Positions 24,939 through 42,600 of a stretch of DNA of 64,000 nucleotides are shown here, in pieces. The position numbers and the translations under genes are program-made. The DNA is taken from contig NC_082606.1 in assembly GCF_030936135.1 (NCBI RefSeq), forward strand, positions 4,659,255 through 4,723,254. The letters run 5' to 3'. Within the stretch, counting starts at the first letter, position 1. Each line of letters starts with the position of its first letter. This DNA is from Gavia stellata. Lineage: Eukaryota; Chordata; Aves; Gaviiformes; Gaviidae. The notes under the pieces are model-generated. The model had not been told where the DNA came from, did not search any database, and saw only the letters and a list, made by a program, of their open reading frames with translations.

Positions 24939-27507
24939 CAAAGCCAGAATGAACACAATAGGCCTACGCAGTCAAACGCTGCTCTATTTCTAGGAAAAAC
25001 AGGTAAGGAACTTGCATTAGTGTAAGGATGTCCCAGGAAGATTCTAGTCAATAAAAGATCTCCAGCATCTGCTTACTGTCCTAGGTTCAAATGCAGAAAA
25101 GAATCAGGAATTAAATTTAGTTTAGCAGAACTTTACTGTACGTCTTGGATATGCGTGCCAGCTGGAGTTACTTCCCTATTCCAAGGCAGTACTGAGGCTC
25201 ACCTCACAATCGGCTATTAATGGCACTCAGTAGAGATAGCATTTTCTGAATCAAATTGGTAATTATTGTTCAAAGATTATACTCATAAAGTATTTGACGA
25301 TACTTTTACTTTCGCTAAACAAAACCTTTAAATAAATAGATCTTTTAAAATGTAGTGTAACTACACAACAATGCTTCAATACATAATGCAGTACAGATCA
25401 GAAAATTATTTACATCATTCTGACTTTTGATGATTACAGTATCTAAAAGTTCTCCTTTACCAGCAAATGATGCAGTGTTTGGCAAAGAAATGCTATTGGT
25501 GATTCTTTAAAGAAAGATCCAAATATGTTTATCCCCTTTTTGTTAGAAACAACGGAAGCATTTCAGAAAAAATATTTTAATAAATCTATATCCTAAGCTA
25601 TCTAATAATACTTCTACTAGTACACTAAACAAATTGCCTTGCATGATTTATATACATTGATGAACCCAGACTCAGATGCTCTAATGGTTTCCTAGAAGAC
25701 AGAAAGCCTTGCTGGAGTCTCTCATGTTTTGCTTCAAGTGATCTTTGAGAAATTAGAAAAAACTCCATTTTGGCATTGCTGCTTTTAGGGCATATTCCAA
25801 GTACTTGTACAACCTCGCCAGTGATCTAGAAATCTGCAAAAGATGCCGATATATTGCATTCATGGTATCAAAAAATAAGAAGATTGAGCACTGAATTTTC
25901 TATATTAAAATGGAGCTTGAGGTATTTATACAACCCTTTATAATGGAGATTAAATCTTACCCATTGCATGTTGTCTGCAACCGTTCAGGACTTGTTACGT
26001 GAAATACGGTTCCTGTGGTGTTATTTGGAAGATCTACTCTTGCACAAGGTGCAAATAAAACTCAGTCTAACTCTTATTAGCTATAAAATTTGAATACTAA
26101 ACAAAGTACTATCTAAGTTCAGTACAAAAGACTAAAGCAATTGGCTTGCACTGAGACTTAGAAAATAAACAAGCGGGTCCTGCAGCCTGCACAGAACCCG
26201 TGCCACCCCACACCGCTGCCTGTACAGAGGTTGCCAAGGTGAGTGCAGTACATCTGCACAAGCTGCAGCACAGACACCTCAAGTCAGGTTCCTTCCTCTG
26301 TTGTCAACAGTGAATCATACAGCAATGAGCTCAAAAATGGGTTTTGTTGAGACTGGGGGTGATTTCTGGCCATGTCGACAAAGTCAACATTTTATCAGTC
26401 AAAAATGTCAGGGATAGATTGAAAATAATAAAACACTGTATGGATTCAGTCCATTTCTTTAAACAGTCAGATCAAATCCTGTAAACACCAGATATCCTTT
26501 GGGTTTAAAAAAAAAAAAAGGCAAAAAGCTGTAAGATAGACACAATCCAGGGTCGGCACAAAGGGGCTGGATCGCCCGTGTCACAGATTGAAATTCAGCA
26601 GGGAAGGCCTCTCATTTAAGCATGTCACTCAAGTGAGCTTTTCATTTTGCTTTCGATAACTGAAAGGGTGCAAAATAATTTTCAGTAACTTGTTTCCATC
26701 TCCTCTATTAACTCCAGGTCATTTTTTTTTTTTTTCAGAACCAGAAGAGATTTTTGTTAATCTGCAAATCATCTTATCTTGCATTCAGTATAGGGACAAT
26801 CTGAACAAAAATTATTGTAATTTCTAATGCATGCACAAATATTATGATTTCTCAAGTGGTTAACTGGTTCATTTTCTAGACTGTTGTCTGTCAGAGAAGG
26901 GAACCAAATTCTCTGGAGAAGTATCAGCAACACTAAACTAAATATAAAACATCTCAATGTCCTTTCAGGATAAAATGTAAAATAGTCAACATGGCCTAAA
27001 ATCATGCACTATTTTATTTACCTATTTGTCTTTTGATGAGATAGCTTAACATTTTCACGTGGCCTTTGTAAAATGTCTTTCTAGTTTGTGTGAATATAGC
27101 TAGTGTTATAGGATTAATTTCTTAGAAAACACATGCACTCATGAAAGGCTATGATAAACTGAACACATTTGCTACAGGGCATGTTTAAAACACTACTGCT
27201 TGCAAGACCATCAGTTTGACATAGCCTGTTATAGAACAAAATAGGCCTAAATTAAAACTTGGCATGCCAGCACACTTTAATTCTGTATTTGTGAAATGAT
27301 TTTTTCAAACTTAGGAGCCCTTTTCACTACTTTAAAAGGAAAACCCACACATACACACAAAATTCTAACAATTCTAACACCATATTTGTTCTTTACCAAC
27401 TAGCATATACCTTGTTTTAATGGTTTAAAGCGATTAAATCCCTCAAGATTGTGCATATTCAGGCATTACTGAGGAAATAAAGACACCCATCACTATTCTT
27501 CTTAAAT
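21861..27507. other. Intergenic region between CHRNA5 promoter and PSMA4 3' end
   Basis: About 5.6 kb of mostly AT-rich sequence. Every open frame is short and none resembles a known protein. Apart from the long poly-T run at 24898 and smaller A or T runs I see no recognisable element. The interval matches the PSMA4-CHRNA5 gap of other vertebrates, where no protein gene is known. Confidence 0.7.
24898..24931. repeat. Poly-T run of 34
   Basis: Uninterrupted homopolymer of 34 T in the CHRNA5-PSMA4 intergenic region. No retroposed body or target-site duplication is recognisable next to it, so it is better called a simple repeat than a poly-A tail. The exact length in an assembly is unreliable. 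Confidence 0.9.
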
Positions 27508-27513
27508 TTTATT
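27508..27513 (-). terminator. Polyadenylation signal of PSMA4
   Basis: TTTATT on the plus strand gives AATAAA on the minus strand, about 235 nt after the PSMA4 stop codon. This is the first canonical hexamer downstream of the stop that I noticed. Confidence 0.6.
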
Positions 27514-27745
27514 CCATAATAAAAAATAGAAGATGAAAGAAATAGAGTGTTCAAGAATTAAAGCAATTATTGGTCAATATAAGGAGCAGTAAACTAATTA
27601 TCTGAATGACGATTAAGGACCTGGTTCATCAAAAGTAATTCTGGGTCCTCCATGGCATATTTGTAGGCTTCTACAAAACAGAAATCCAGATTATCTTTTA
27701 CTGAAGCAGGCCCTATATTATCTACAGAACACTTGAGTTCATATT

Positions 27746-32777
<5,032 letters not shown>

Positions 32778-33160
32778 GGTGCCGGGGCCGCGCGGCGGGC
32801 AGAAGGGAAACGGGCCTGCAAGACAGCACAACGCACGTTAACCGGCGCCCAGCGCCCGCCGCCCGGAGCCCCAGAGGGCGCTGCAGCCGCGCCCGGCCCA
32901 CCGCCCCCCCCCCGCCGCGGCCGCACTGCAGAGTCATCCTCACCGCGGCGGAAGGCGAGGGCCCCGCCGCCTCCCGCGGCGCGCAGGGGTGCGCCCCGCT
33001 CCCCCCAGCCCGCCCGCCCGCCCGCGCTCACTCACGGCAGGCCGGAGCGGTCCGATCGGCGGGGGGAGAGCGACGACTCCCGTCCGGCGGGGAAGAACCG
33101 GGCGCTACAGCCGCGCCCAAACCTTCACCGCTGCGTCGGAAATGGCCGCCGCGCCTGCGC
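32778..33160 (-). other. Inferred PSMA4 non-coding first exon and 5' UTR
   Basis: Upstream of the ATG an acceptor-like site tgtcttgcag|GCC places the start exon at 32815-32775. Further up, a strong donor CC|gtgagt would end a non-coding first exon at 33036. That exon would start somewhere near 33.1 kb. The resulting pattern (a non-coding first exon, then a short exon ending in ATG) agrees with the nine-exon structure known for mammalian PSMA4. Splice sites are seen; their use is inferred. Confidence 0.5.
33151..33160. promoter_or_regulatory. NRF1-like site
   Basis: GCGCCTGCGC differs from the palindromic NRF1 core GCGCATGCGC at one position. It sits just upstream of the inferred PSMA4 first exon and next to a GGCCATTTCC stretch reminiscent of YY1 sites. 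Housekeeping promoters commonly carry such sites. Confidence 0.4.
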
Positions 33161-33179
33161 GGTGCCGTGTGCCGGACTA

Positions 33180-33225
33180 GGGCGGGGCCGGGGGCCGCGT
33201 CCCCCTACAGACGCCGGGCGGGGCC
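33180..33225. promoter_or_regulatory. Two GC boxes upstream of PSMA4
   Basis: GGGCGGGGCC occurs twice, at 33180-33189 and 33216-33225, in the same orientation. These match Sp1/KLF binding sites. They lie roughly 140-190 nt upstream of the inferred PSMA4 first-exon donor. Confidence 0.5.
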
Positions 33226-33319
33226 GGCGCTCGTGCCCGTGCGTGTGGCCGCGCTCCCGCCGGGCGGATCCGCGCGCGCAACGGCCACCGCCGCCCTAAC
33301 GGCTGCCCGCGCGCCGCTA

Positions 33320-33342
33320 GGGCCGGGGCCGGGGCCGGGGCC
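33320..33342. repeat. GGGGCC hexanucleotide repeat
   Basis: About 3.8 tandem GGGGCC units on the plus strand, giving four G-runs of 3 or 4 spaced by CC. This fits the canonical G-quadruplex pattern. It lies between the PSMA4 promoter elements and the HYKK 3' end. Confidence 0.85.
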
Positions 33343-33671
33343 GCGCCGCCGTAACGGCTCCCCCGGGCGGCCGCCGTAGCTGCCGCCCGCGCGGCGCAGG
33401 GGCCGGCCGGGCCGCCCCCCGCGCCGCCCCCTTGGCGCGGTGAGGAGAGGCGGCCGGTACCGCCCCCATCGCGCCAGCCCGCGGCCCGGAGCGGGGCCAG
33501 CGCGGCCCAGAAAGCCGCAGCGGCCGGTGCGGGCGCGCGAGGCGGGCCCGCTGAGGCGAGGGCCGCGACCGCCGCCTCAGGGAGGAGAGACCGACCCTGG
33601 GCCCGGTTCCCGCCCCGCCCCTGCCTGCGAACACACGGCGGCGGATGCGCTCCGGCGCGGGCAGCGCCGCC

Positions 33672-33677
33672 TTTATT
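33672..33677 (-). terminator. Polyadenylation signal of HYKK
   Basis: AATAAA on the minus strand, 32 nt after the HYKK TGA at 33710-33712. It is the only sensible hexamer before the CpG island begins, so the HYKK 3' UTR is probably only about 50-60 nt long. Confidence 0.7.
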
Positions 33678-33709
33678 GCAGTAGAGTCAGGTGTCACCGT
33701 GCGAGTACC

Positions 33710-36700
33710 TCAGCAGCCATCGATCGACCTGGCAGGTGCGTGGTTCCTATACGCTTTGGCAGTCTCAAACCATGTCTTCTCCACAGCTTCCTGGCCCACC
33801 TCAAACATTTTCATGAGGTGTTTCCATCCGGTTTTGGCTGTGATCATGAGGTATTCCTTATTCTCTGGGTACAGCAGAGCGGTGTGGGCTGCTATGACAA
33901 GGGACTGAGAGAACCTCCCGCTCACCAAGAGAAAGAGGGCACCTCTCTCCTCCTCGGTGAGGGGCAGGACGCTTTCAAACCCTGCCAGAACATGCCCTCC
34001 AACACTCAGAGGATCGGGGCTCTCGATCATCATGTACATGATAGCGATTGCAACTTCAAATACGTAATACCCATAACTCATATCGCCAAAATCCAGGATA
34101 CCGGACACTCTGTACTGAGGATTCTCCAGGGATGCAGAACTGGAGTCTACCAGAATATTGTGGTCATTAAGATCTCCGTGATTGATACCTAAACACAGAA
34201 GAAATAGAAACAGTATTTAATAATTATTAAACAGCAGAATCTAACTTTTTTTTCCCATTTCCCAGTGAAACAGCTTTAAAAAGAGGCTCAAACGAACACT
34301 CAACTACAAAACCATACTAATCTCTCTCAGCATCAAGTGTTGCCTTTCACAGCCTTACCGCTTCCTAGGAACCTCCGTTCCACTGACAGCGGACCAGGCA
34401 GCAATTGATAAAGGGAGCGTTACGAGATCTTGCTCTGGTCTGGTACTACCTGTGATATGCTACATGTTTTCCAAACACAGAATAGCAATTTTCAAATTAT
34501 CAAATTGTCAAATTATCATCAACATCAATGTGAGCTGAATTCCAAAATTATAATTAAATAGTTATTTGGGCCTTTATGAAAGGAAGTAGCGTACTCCATG
34601 TATTCCTATTAAGCTGATATAACAGCATAAAAATCATCACCTTAACTGGAAGCAAACGCATCAGAAAGATCAAGAACTGAGCCTGACTCCAGACAGCATA
34701 TTCCTTCTGGCTTATTCTGCTCTGTGTTCATTCAGCACAGTATTTGCACATGTCTAGCTAGGGATAAAGGAGACTTTTTTGGTCTGGGGTTTTTTTTTGC
34801 CTTCTCCCCAGACTCAAACTGTAAGAAAATTCAGTGTCTCAGTTCAACATAATTACAATGAGAATAAAATACTCACAGGCTCGAAAACTGCTTAGCTTGG
34901 GTATTACTTTCCCTTTAAACTGCTCAATAACTTGTTCCACAACTTCACGGTATTTGCTCTGGCCCAAGGCATAGATGTACTTATCTAGAAGGGGAACGTT
35001 TGCCAGGTTCCAAATGAACTGACCTCGATGCAGACTTTTTACTGAAGGATGATGAAATTTCTTTGGAAAAAGTGCAAGATAAAATAGGCCATAAGTAGAA
35101 ATCCTGTTTTTATTATTAAAGTGCTTAATTCAAAGCCCCTATTAACTTTCACAGGTTCCTAATGAGACTCGCTGAAAAGCACCATGACTTTGACTATTGC
35201 TTTATATCAACAAGTAAAAGAATAACGTGAAGAACGATTAAGGCAAGCATCTTAATATCTACATACAACCCGAATGGTTTTTTCCCCATTCTTTAGGTAC
35301 AAAGTTTACCTTAAGTCATTCATCACGTAAGTAAAATTGATACTGACTTTCTGTAACGTGCCATGCTGTAGCAACTTTGAGGCCTTGCCAAGGCCAGAGT
35401 CCCATGCTGGCAGAGCCTGGATTGCACAGCTGGCACTACAGAAAGCTGTTGGAGCAGAAGAGACACAAAACCTGCCCGTGGGCCGGGAACAGGCATGCTG
35501 TGTGTTTAAAGGTGGCAGCTTCTGGGGATGAGCCTTAGGATCTGCTGGTACATGAAAAATCCAGAGCTTTATTATTACGAAAATTTGCCTTTGTACATAG
35601 ATAGCATAAATACCTTAAGCAAACAAGGCCCTTAACCTCCCTCTCACTAGCAAATGAAAAAGGTGGTTTGGAAAGTGACATTCAGGGAGGAAAAGCATCT
35701 CTCCTACTGCATACCACGCCTATCCTTGAATCCTCTAATGCTTATTAAGGCAGCTTGTGGGCCAGATTCTACCAGTGTGTAGGGCAAATAAAAAAAACTT
35801 CCCACAAGAGTAGCTGGCTTCCTCTTAAAAAGAATGCCATGCTTGTAATTAAGGCTCTTAAAGATAGCTAAATGATAGTCAAAACTGTAACCATGCATGA
35901 AAAAGTAAGGAACAAGAATCAAGCCCAAACCAAAAATGCCATCTGGTAAGCAACCACTGCCATCTTCCCAGCAGAAAGCAGATACTCCAGCAAGCTATAA
36001 ATAGGTTACACCAGGTGTGTGAAGGGTAATAAAAAGTCATCAGCCCTTGTTACTGTAACACCATAGACAGTCACTTCACAGCCATAAACTGAACCTACTT
36101 CCATTTCGAGGATGTAAGGCACAGCCAAGCAAAAGGAAGCGCCAACAGAAAGTGGTGGAATACTGTTTTGTGCACAAAACAAAGCATGGCATATCACTGT
36201 GCTATCAAGTTGACAAAGTAAATAACTGGGTAGAAAAGACAGGCCGTATTTTCTGATCTGTCATCAGAAAACTTAATACCTTAGGTATTATTTTTAGTGT
36301 CAATGATATTTTAAAGTTTTGACAGTAATGATTGTAATTTTCTTTCTTTTAAATGACAACCCTTGGTAGATGATAATCCGTATGTTAAGGACATAAAGAG
36401 CCTTTTCCATCAAAATTTGCTTTCTCATCAACTATTTCCTCCTTGGCAGGATGGGTCATAGGCATATTTTGACACTAGCTGGTCTATATAAATTGTTTTA
36501 ATCACATTACAAGAGCGTTATCAGAGTGTTAGAAGGCAACAGTAAATTATCTTTCCCAACCGAAAAATGCTCTTGCAATTTAAGAATGTGGTTAGTAAAG
36601 CTGGCAGTTCACATTCCATAACTGTCTGAAGCCCACAGGCAGAACACGAGAAGGAAAGGTTAATGAAAGGCAATAAACAAGGCAAGAGTTCTTTTATGTA

Positions 36701-38610
36701 TCAAACTTAATTACTGGCAGATTTATCAGCTTTATTATCCTGTATAATTACAGAGTAAAGAAAGAACTTACTTTGCATTAAGATTATTTGACTGGAAGCG
36801 GTGCAAATGAGAGAAGTGTCACAAATCTCTGTTGGCACAGTTGGCATTGTAGAGAAGGAACCAACCGCTACTAGTGTTAAATGGTCACAGTTCTGACGAC
36901 CAGGAGAAAGACAGCAAGTCAAAATGATTTCAAAGTAATAGATCAGCCAGCTGTGCCTGATGTGCACTATACAAAAATGCTTTAAAACAAGCTTTATATG
37001 CTTCTAATTTGAGCACCCTAGGGTTCGCTCTCCTTATTTGCCAGGTTTGAAAATACCAAACAGGCAAGTTTTGCTAAAAAGAACTCCTTATTGCCCTGTT
37101 CCTGGCACAAAAATGCATTGCAAGAGGATCACCAATACCCTGTCATAAGCACCAGCTGGTCATGTTACTTGGGAAATGCTTTACTGACAGCCAGCTTGGA
37201 CGTTGGCACCTGAAAGATGAGTTAAACTGACATCTGCATTCACCAACTTGAATTTTGCAGATCAGGAAAGTAGACAGCAAGAACAAGAAATACAGAGGAG
37301 AAATTAATTGAGGAAGAAGTTTGCGAGGCTGCAGCAACAAGAACTCACCTCTGAGAGAGCTTTATCCAAACTGGCAGCTAGCTTACCGATCTCGTAGAAA
37401 ATCTGAGTATTTGTAGCAATTTTTGCCACAGGCGTACCTGGCAGGTAAGTCAGCAGTCTGACCATGTACTTTTTGTTCCCAGGTCCGGTATCTAACAAGC
37501 AGAGAGAGATGCAGTCAGTCGCTTCAATAGGTGCTATTAAGTATTAGTTAATTTAAGAGGCAAAAAAGGTTTATTCCAGTGTAGAAGTCATCACATGTAG
37601 CTGATAAAACAGATTTCATTCAAAGATGCGATTTACCAGAACGTTGTACGATGACATGCAAACCTTAACACACTCGCAATCTATGCTGGACTTGTAGTCC
37701 TTGTGCTCAGAATCGACTCTGCATAGAGCTGGCTTCCTCCAGTGCCCGCAAACACCCACTTAGACAGTTTCACAGCAGAACAGGAGGTCTCAGGAACCCC
37801 AACTTTTATATGGAAGTTACAGTGAAAATAAAAGCAAAATGTTAATGCACTCTTTCTTCCAGGCGCAGTTAAAGCAATTTGTTCCGGCATCACAGATGGG
37901 CTAGAACTCTATTTCACACCATTCTGCAGGCAAATAATTTGTAACATCATTTAGTCAATGGGGCTGTTGTTTCCTTTTCTTGTGTACGGGCAGGTCAGAT
38001 CAATGTTTTCTCAAGTTCATTATACTGAAGTTATTTTCTAAGTACTTTCATAGTTAATTATTACTCTCTCTGACTTGCTTTGCTTCTGGTATTTTAAGTT
38101 TGGACTATTATGGCTAGACATACAGGTCACCTGATACACATCCCTTAATACTTAAAAATAAGCCTAGAGTTTTATTTTAGTGTGTATATATGGCATCTCG
38201 TATAGCAAGCTACTGCCAAGCTAAGGGTGATAGTAGGGCAGTAAAGGTGCTTGTAATCGCCCACCTCCTGACTCCAGCGACATTATGTTACCATCTTTTG
38301 TAAGGTAAGGAGCAGCTGAAGGAAAGCCTTCAGCGTTGAGAAACATCATGGCCTGGGTCTGCGCTTCAATGAGGTCAGGCTCCTGGCTGTCTTCCGAATT
38401 GGTGATTTTGAGGACATACTCATCAGCACCTTCAGCCGCACCTTCGTTTCTTGAGACACGCACATGGAAATTCTGATCGTCATAGCTGGGGAGCGGCCTG
38501 ATCCAAGACACCTTTAATCCAAACACCCTGTCAACCAATTCAGTCACTTCTTTTTCACCAAGTGCTGGTTTGGTGAACGTCTGGGGTTGACAGTCATTTC
38601 TGGAAGACAT
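33710..38610 (-). CDS. HYKK: HYKK (AGPHD1), hydroxylysine kinase, complete coding region
   Basis: GTP-dependent kinase that phosphorylates 5-hydroxy-L-lysine in lysine/collagen breakdown; a cytosolic member of the aminoglycoside-phosphotransferase-like fold. Coding exons: 38610-38265, 37491-37349, 35060-34877 and 34188-33710. They sum to 1152 nt, 383 aa plus TGA, about ten residues longer than the human protein. The catalytic loop reads HGDLNDHN (H228-N235, catalytic D230), followed by the metal-binding LDFGD (D257). Near the N-terminus the [12 protein letters not shown] segment of the family is present. All phases match; the first donor is gtgggc, a weak form. An acceptor ctcctag|AGACAAG lies 7 nt upstream of the ATG, so a non-coding leader exon must exist further upstream. 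The last residues (after WFETAK) diverge from the mammalian protein. Confidence 0.95.
35061..37348 (-). other. HYKK intron 3
   Basis: About 2.3 kb between the second and third of the four blocks in this list's exon order (37349 and 35060). A perfect inverted repeat GGCCTTG-C-CAAGGCC lies at 35381-35395. The block around 35370-35530 is less AT-rich than its surroundings. No other gene is seen. The two remaining coding-region introns, 34189-34876 and 37492-38264, also hold nothing recognisable. Confidence 0.6.
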
Positions 38611-38617
38611 CTTGTCT

Positions 38618-39060
38618 CTAGGAGAAGAAGAGAAGCTGGATGATCTTACCTGTATTCTGACACCAGAAGCAGTAATTCTTGCAACAAAATGCGTTCAGAT
38701 ACCGGAGAGCAGTTTCCTACACTTACTAAACAGGCAAAGAAAACCCACTAAGCCAGTCCAGGTTTCTTACATCATAGTTTCTTGTTGACTACATCGTCTG
38801 CAGCCCCCCACAAGAAAGACTTCTAGACAGAGGCACTCAATCTGTTCAGAACACAAAGGTATGAAAAGCTGATTAACTAGGAGTATTTTTTTAGCCAAAT
38901 CCCAACAGTAGCCTAACCTGGTACGTTGCTAACCAGGAATGATTTCCTAAGGAACAGAGTTGCTGAATCCCTGTCCAAGGAGCTCTAAATCCACGTCTGC
39001 AAAAGACAAGAAGTATTTTAGTAGGTCTTAACGTTAAAGCAGACATAACCTTTCTGCCTG
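38618..39060 (-). other. HYKK 5' intron
   Basis: Sequence between the acceptor upstream of the HYKK start codon and the CpG island. It should be part of the intron after the non-coding leader exon. No coding signal is present. Confidence 0.55.
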
Positions 39061-39069
39061 GTGACGGCC

Positions 39070-39660
39070 TTCAGAACTCCCGCGTTAAGAAACGCACAAC
39101 AAACCCACAGACGCACGCTCGCTCGCTCGCTCGGTCTCCCGCCCGCTCCGGGTCCCGGTGCCTGCCCGGCTGCTGGAAGCACGGAGCCTCGGCCTCCGCC
39201 CTGCACGGAGGAGCAACCCTTGGACTCCGCGGGAGCTGCGCCAACCTTTGTCCTGCCCGGGGAGCTGCGGGAGAGCGGCCGCCGGCCGGGGACCCCGCCG
39301 GCCCACCCGCTCGCCCCCCTGTGTCTCGGCTGAAGCACCTCACCCCAGCAGGAACGCGGCTCTGCGCCCCGCCCCGGCCCGGCGGGACAGCGAGCCAGGG
39401 CCGCCAGCGCCCTGCCCCCGCCGCCGACCCCTCCCGCGGCAGCCCGCGACCCGCGGGGCGGACCCCCGCACCCCGGCGGCTGCCGGGCCTGGCCTGGACC
39501 CCCCGGGTCCGCGGGCAGCGGGGCCGGGGCCCTCCCTGCGGGGAAGGGGACGGCGCGGCCCGGTTAACGGTGGCTGGCGGCCGGGCCCGGGCCCGTGGGG
39601 ACGGCGTCCCGGCCAGAGAGGAGGGAACCCCCCCCGCTCGCCTGGTGATCGTGTACTAAG
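39070..39660. promoter_or_regulatory. CpG island: HYKK promoter and leader exon
   Basis: About 0.6 kb of GC-rich CpG-dense DNA upstream of HYKK. On the minus strand, GCTGGG|gtgagg at about 39344 is a plausible donor for the non-coding first exon, which would splice to 38617. The tetranucleotide (GCTC)4 at 39117-39132 lies at its edge. Open frames of up to 177 codons here are composition artefacts. Island: seen; exon: inferred. Confidence 0.7.
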
Positions 39661-42600
39661 CCACGCACCATTTTGTTTCCAGGCAGCATGAGGGAAGGAA
39701 ACGTACAGCTTCCTGCTGGAAAGGGAAAACACTTCGAAATAAAAAAAGTGCTGCCCCTGCTATCAATAGAAATAGAGATTTAATTTGATTATTCTGTTTA
39801 AATCCTTTTGTCAGCACACAAGATCAAAAACTCTACCAACTCTTTTGACAAAAGATCATTACCTGTAACAAACCTGAGGCACCTTTCTCAGGATGGCCTT
39901 CAGACTGTAGCAGAGTTCAGACTGGGAACACGTGTCCAGTCTTAGAGAACTTTAGACTTAATTAAAATAATTACAAACCTCAGTCCCCCACACATGCTAA
40001 CTTTCAAGACCAATATATAAATATCTTCTGAAATTACTAATGGGAAAAAAAAAAGAGTTGTAATCTGCAATATTTGAGGTCCCACTATGACAGAACTAGA
40101 AAGCTGACGAAAAAAGGATTTAAGAAAGGCTTGCAAAGTTTAAATAATAAAAAAAAAGAATCTTGCATTTAAGTAAACCAGCTATTAAGAATCCTCTGTC
40201 CCAATATTTCAGTGTTATTTGTAATATTAAGGACATTAGAGTGAAAACATTATTTTAATCCAATAGGGAATTTAGAAGAGGGAAAATATTTCCCAAAAAA
40301 ACAAATGTAAGTTGCTTGGATTTCCCCCTGCCCCCAATTTCAGAACAGATGTTACTAAACAAAGTGATTGACCAACTAATAAATATTTTTACCTACTTCA
40401 CTCTTCCCTCTCATGGCCCCCTAGAACTCACACAAGCAAGTTTTTTCAAGAATAAAAGAACTCCAGTAAATATTTAGGGTTCCCTCTCCCTATTTCTGGG
40501 GCTGACTGAAGGTTTAGTTCACTGGAACAAAATTGATACAGCAGGAAAGCATTCTTGCTATGCTTGCGACTTTAGATGCATAGCAGGTTACAGAAAAATC
40601 AGAATATACTCGTTCTCTTTGTAAACAAAGTTACAGCGCATTTTGCAGATCTGTACCTCCTTAGTCTTGCCTTAGTTTCCAGACAGTAGTGCCGAGACTG
40701 AAGACCTATAGACTTCTGCACTTCTCCTGCCTGCTCAGTATTCTGGCGGGAAGCACAGCACGGTTGTGAGGCAACACACAGGACTAAGGTCATACTTCAG
40801 TCTCTCTTACCATTATCTGTAAGAAAGATAAGACTTGAATAATTTAGCATCTCTGTGTTGGATGCAAGTCTAATGCCTCTTCTGAAAGCCAGTCTTCAGA
40901 GGCGGGTCAGGGTTGGACAGCCCCAAATCACTTTTGAAGATCTTGCCGTAGCTGTAAGCTCGATGTGCCGTAACCATAATCTTGGTCAACAGCTTGCTTT
41001 AATACAGGATTTGATCTAGATTCTAAATTAAAGTAGACATTTTCCTGAAGAAAAAAATAGGTTATTCAAAAAGCATTTGATATAGTTACAATACCCAGAC
41101 TAGTCTCTGGAGCTCAGCTAACACTTTCTACACCAACTAAACATTCTTTGGAAGCCCACACGTGAGACACTCCAAACGAGAAAAAGAAACATGCATCATT
41201 ATATCTTTTTCCTTATTCACCCCACCCTTTCATACATACTTACAGTACCTTTTTAAGTGTATTCCATACTGTCTATTCAAAACAGATGGTAACATACAAG
41301 AACTGCGATACAATTTTCTTTATTAAAAATAATTTACAGCATCGGTAACATTCTATGCACAATTGTCATCAATTGAACTTAAGATATATTTATACAATAC
41401 TTACTGAACTTAAAACTTACACTGTTCTGTTGGCTTTAAACAGCAGACATTGATTTGCAATTGCTTAAATATGATTAATATACATAGTTTCATGTCCTTA
41501 TACTTAGGTGTAAAATATATAAACATCAACACTATCCCAAAGCTTTGTAGTTCAGGAGGCAGAGGGAGGAAAAAGGGTGCAAGGAAAGAAAACATTTAGA
41601 AAAATTGGAAGAGACTCTTCCCCCAAATCAAAATGGAAAGAGAATTCTAGGTTAAATACATCTAACACACTGAGTCACATCTTCAAAAAGGTACAGTTCC
41701 TCCTACACTCCTCCTTCTATTAGAAAGAGGTCTAGTTGAACAACAGTTTGTTGTGTGTGATCACAGCAGTCCTCTGCCTGTACCATATCCTGCCACTGCC
41801 AGAAAGCAGGTGTCACTCTCATCCATCTAAAACTCATGGGATCCTAGCAGTGTGTTCAAAGTTAGAACGCCTTCCCTTTGCTGCTGGGTTGTTGAACTGG
41901 ACTCTACAATGTTGGCTGCTGCCCGAGGGAGAGGGGACAGGCACCTGACCATGGATACTCAGGCAAGCGTGACCTTCACTGGCAGTCCACTACCACCCGA
42001 GAAGCAGGAGGTGGGTACGTAAGCAGTGCTGTTCCTCGCAGCACTCACTACACTTCAGGGATACAGATCTTACCGGGTAGGAGTTAGTCTGCACAACTCT
42101 CTAAGGTGCTATTGACTCCGGCGTATTTAGGGCTGGACCCACTGCAGCAACAATAGCAAGAGCCTAAAGTTGAGCAACTGTGCCAAAGCACGCCTCAAAA
42201 GCTGTCTTGCAATGACTTTTAAGACCTAGGAGCGCAGCACAGAATTAAACTAGTTGGTATGGTAATGAAACCCACCACGTCTCTTCTAAGAGATGACCAG
42301 CTTTATTGGTGACAGCTTGCCGATAAGTCACATCCCTTGAAATTGCACTTAACTTCAGCCTACTGTTTTACCTTGACATGGCTTGGATCACTGTCTCCTG
42401 GAGCAAGGAGTGTGTTACTGCACTAGAGAGGGTGCGATGCTGTGTTCCGTTCAAGCATGAGCAGTTATACATGTTTTAAATAGGCTTTGTAGTTGTGTTC
42501 TTATTTATCATCTGCACAAGGCATCATTATGTGCCAGCACGAAATTCCTATTTGCTCCCCAATAATGAACATGCATTTTCTTGGACTAAGTCAAGAGTAT

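Noticed and set aside
39158-39691. 177-codon plus-strand frame in the HYKK CpG island
   Set aside because: Same composition artefact; no recognisable protein features.
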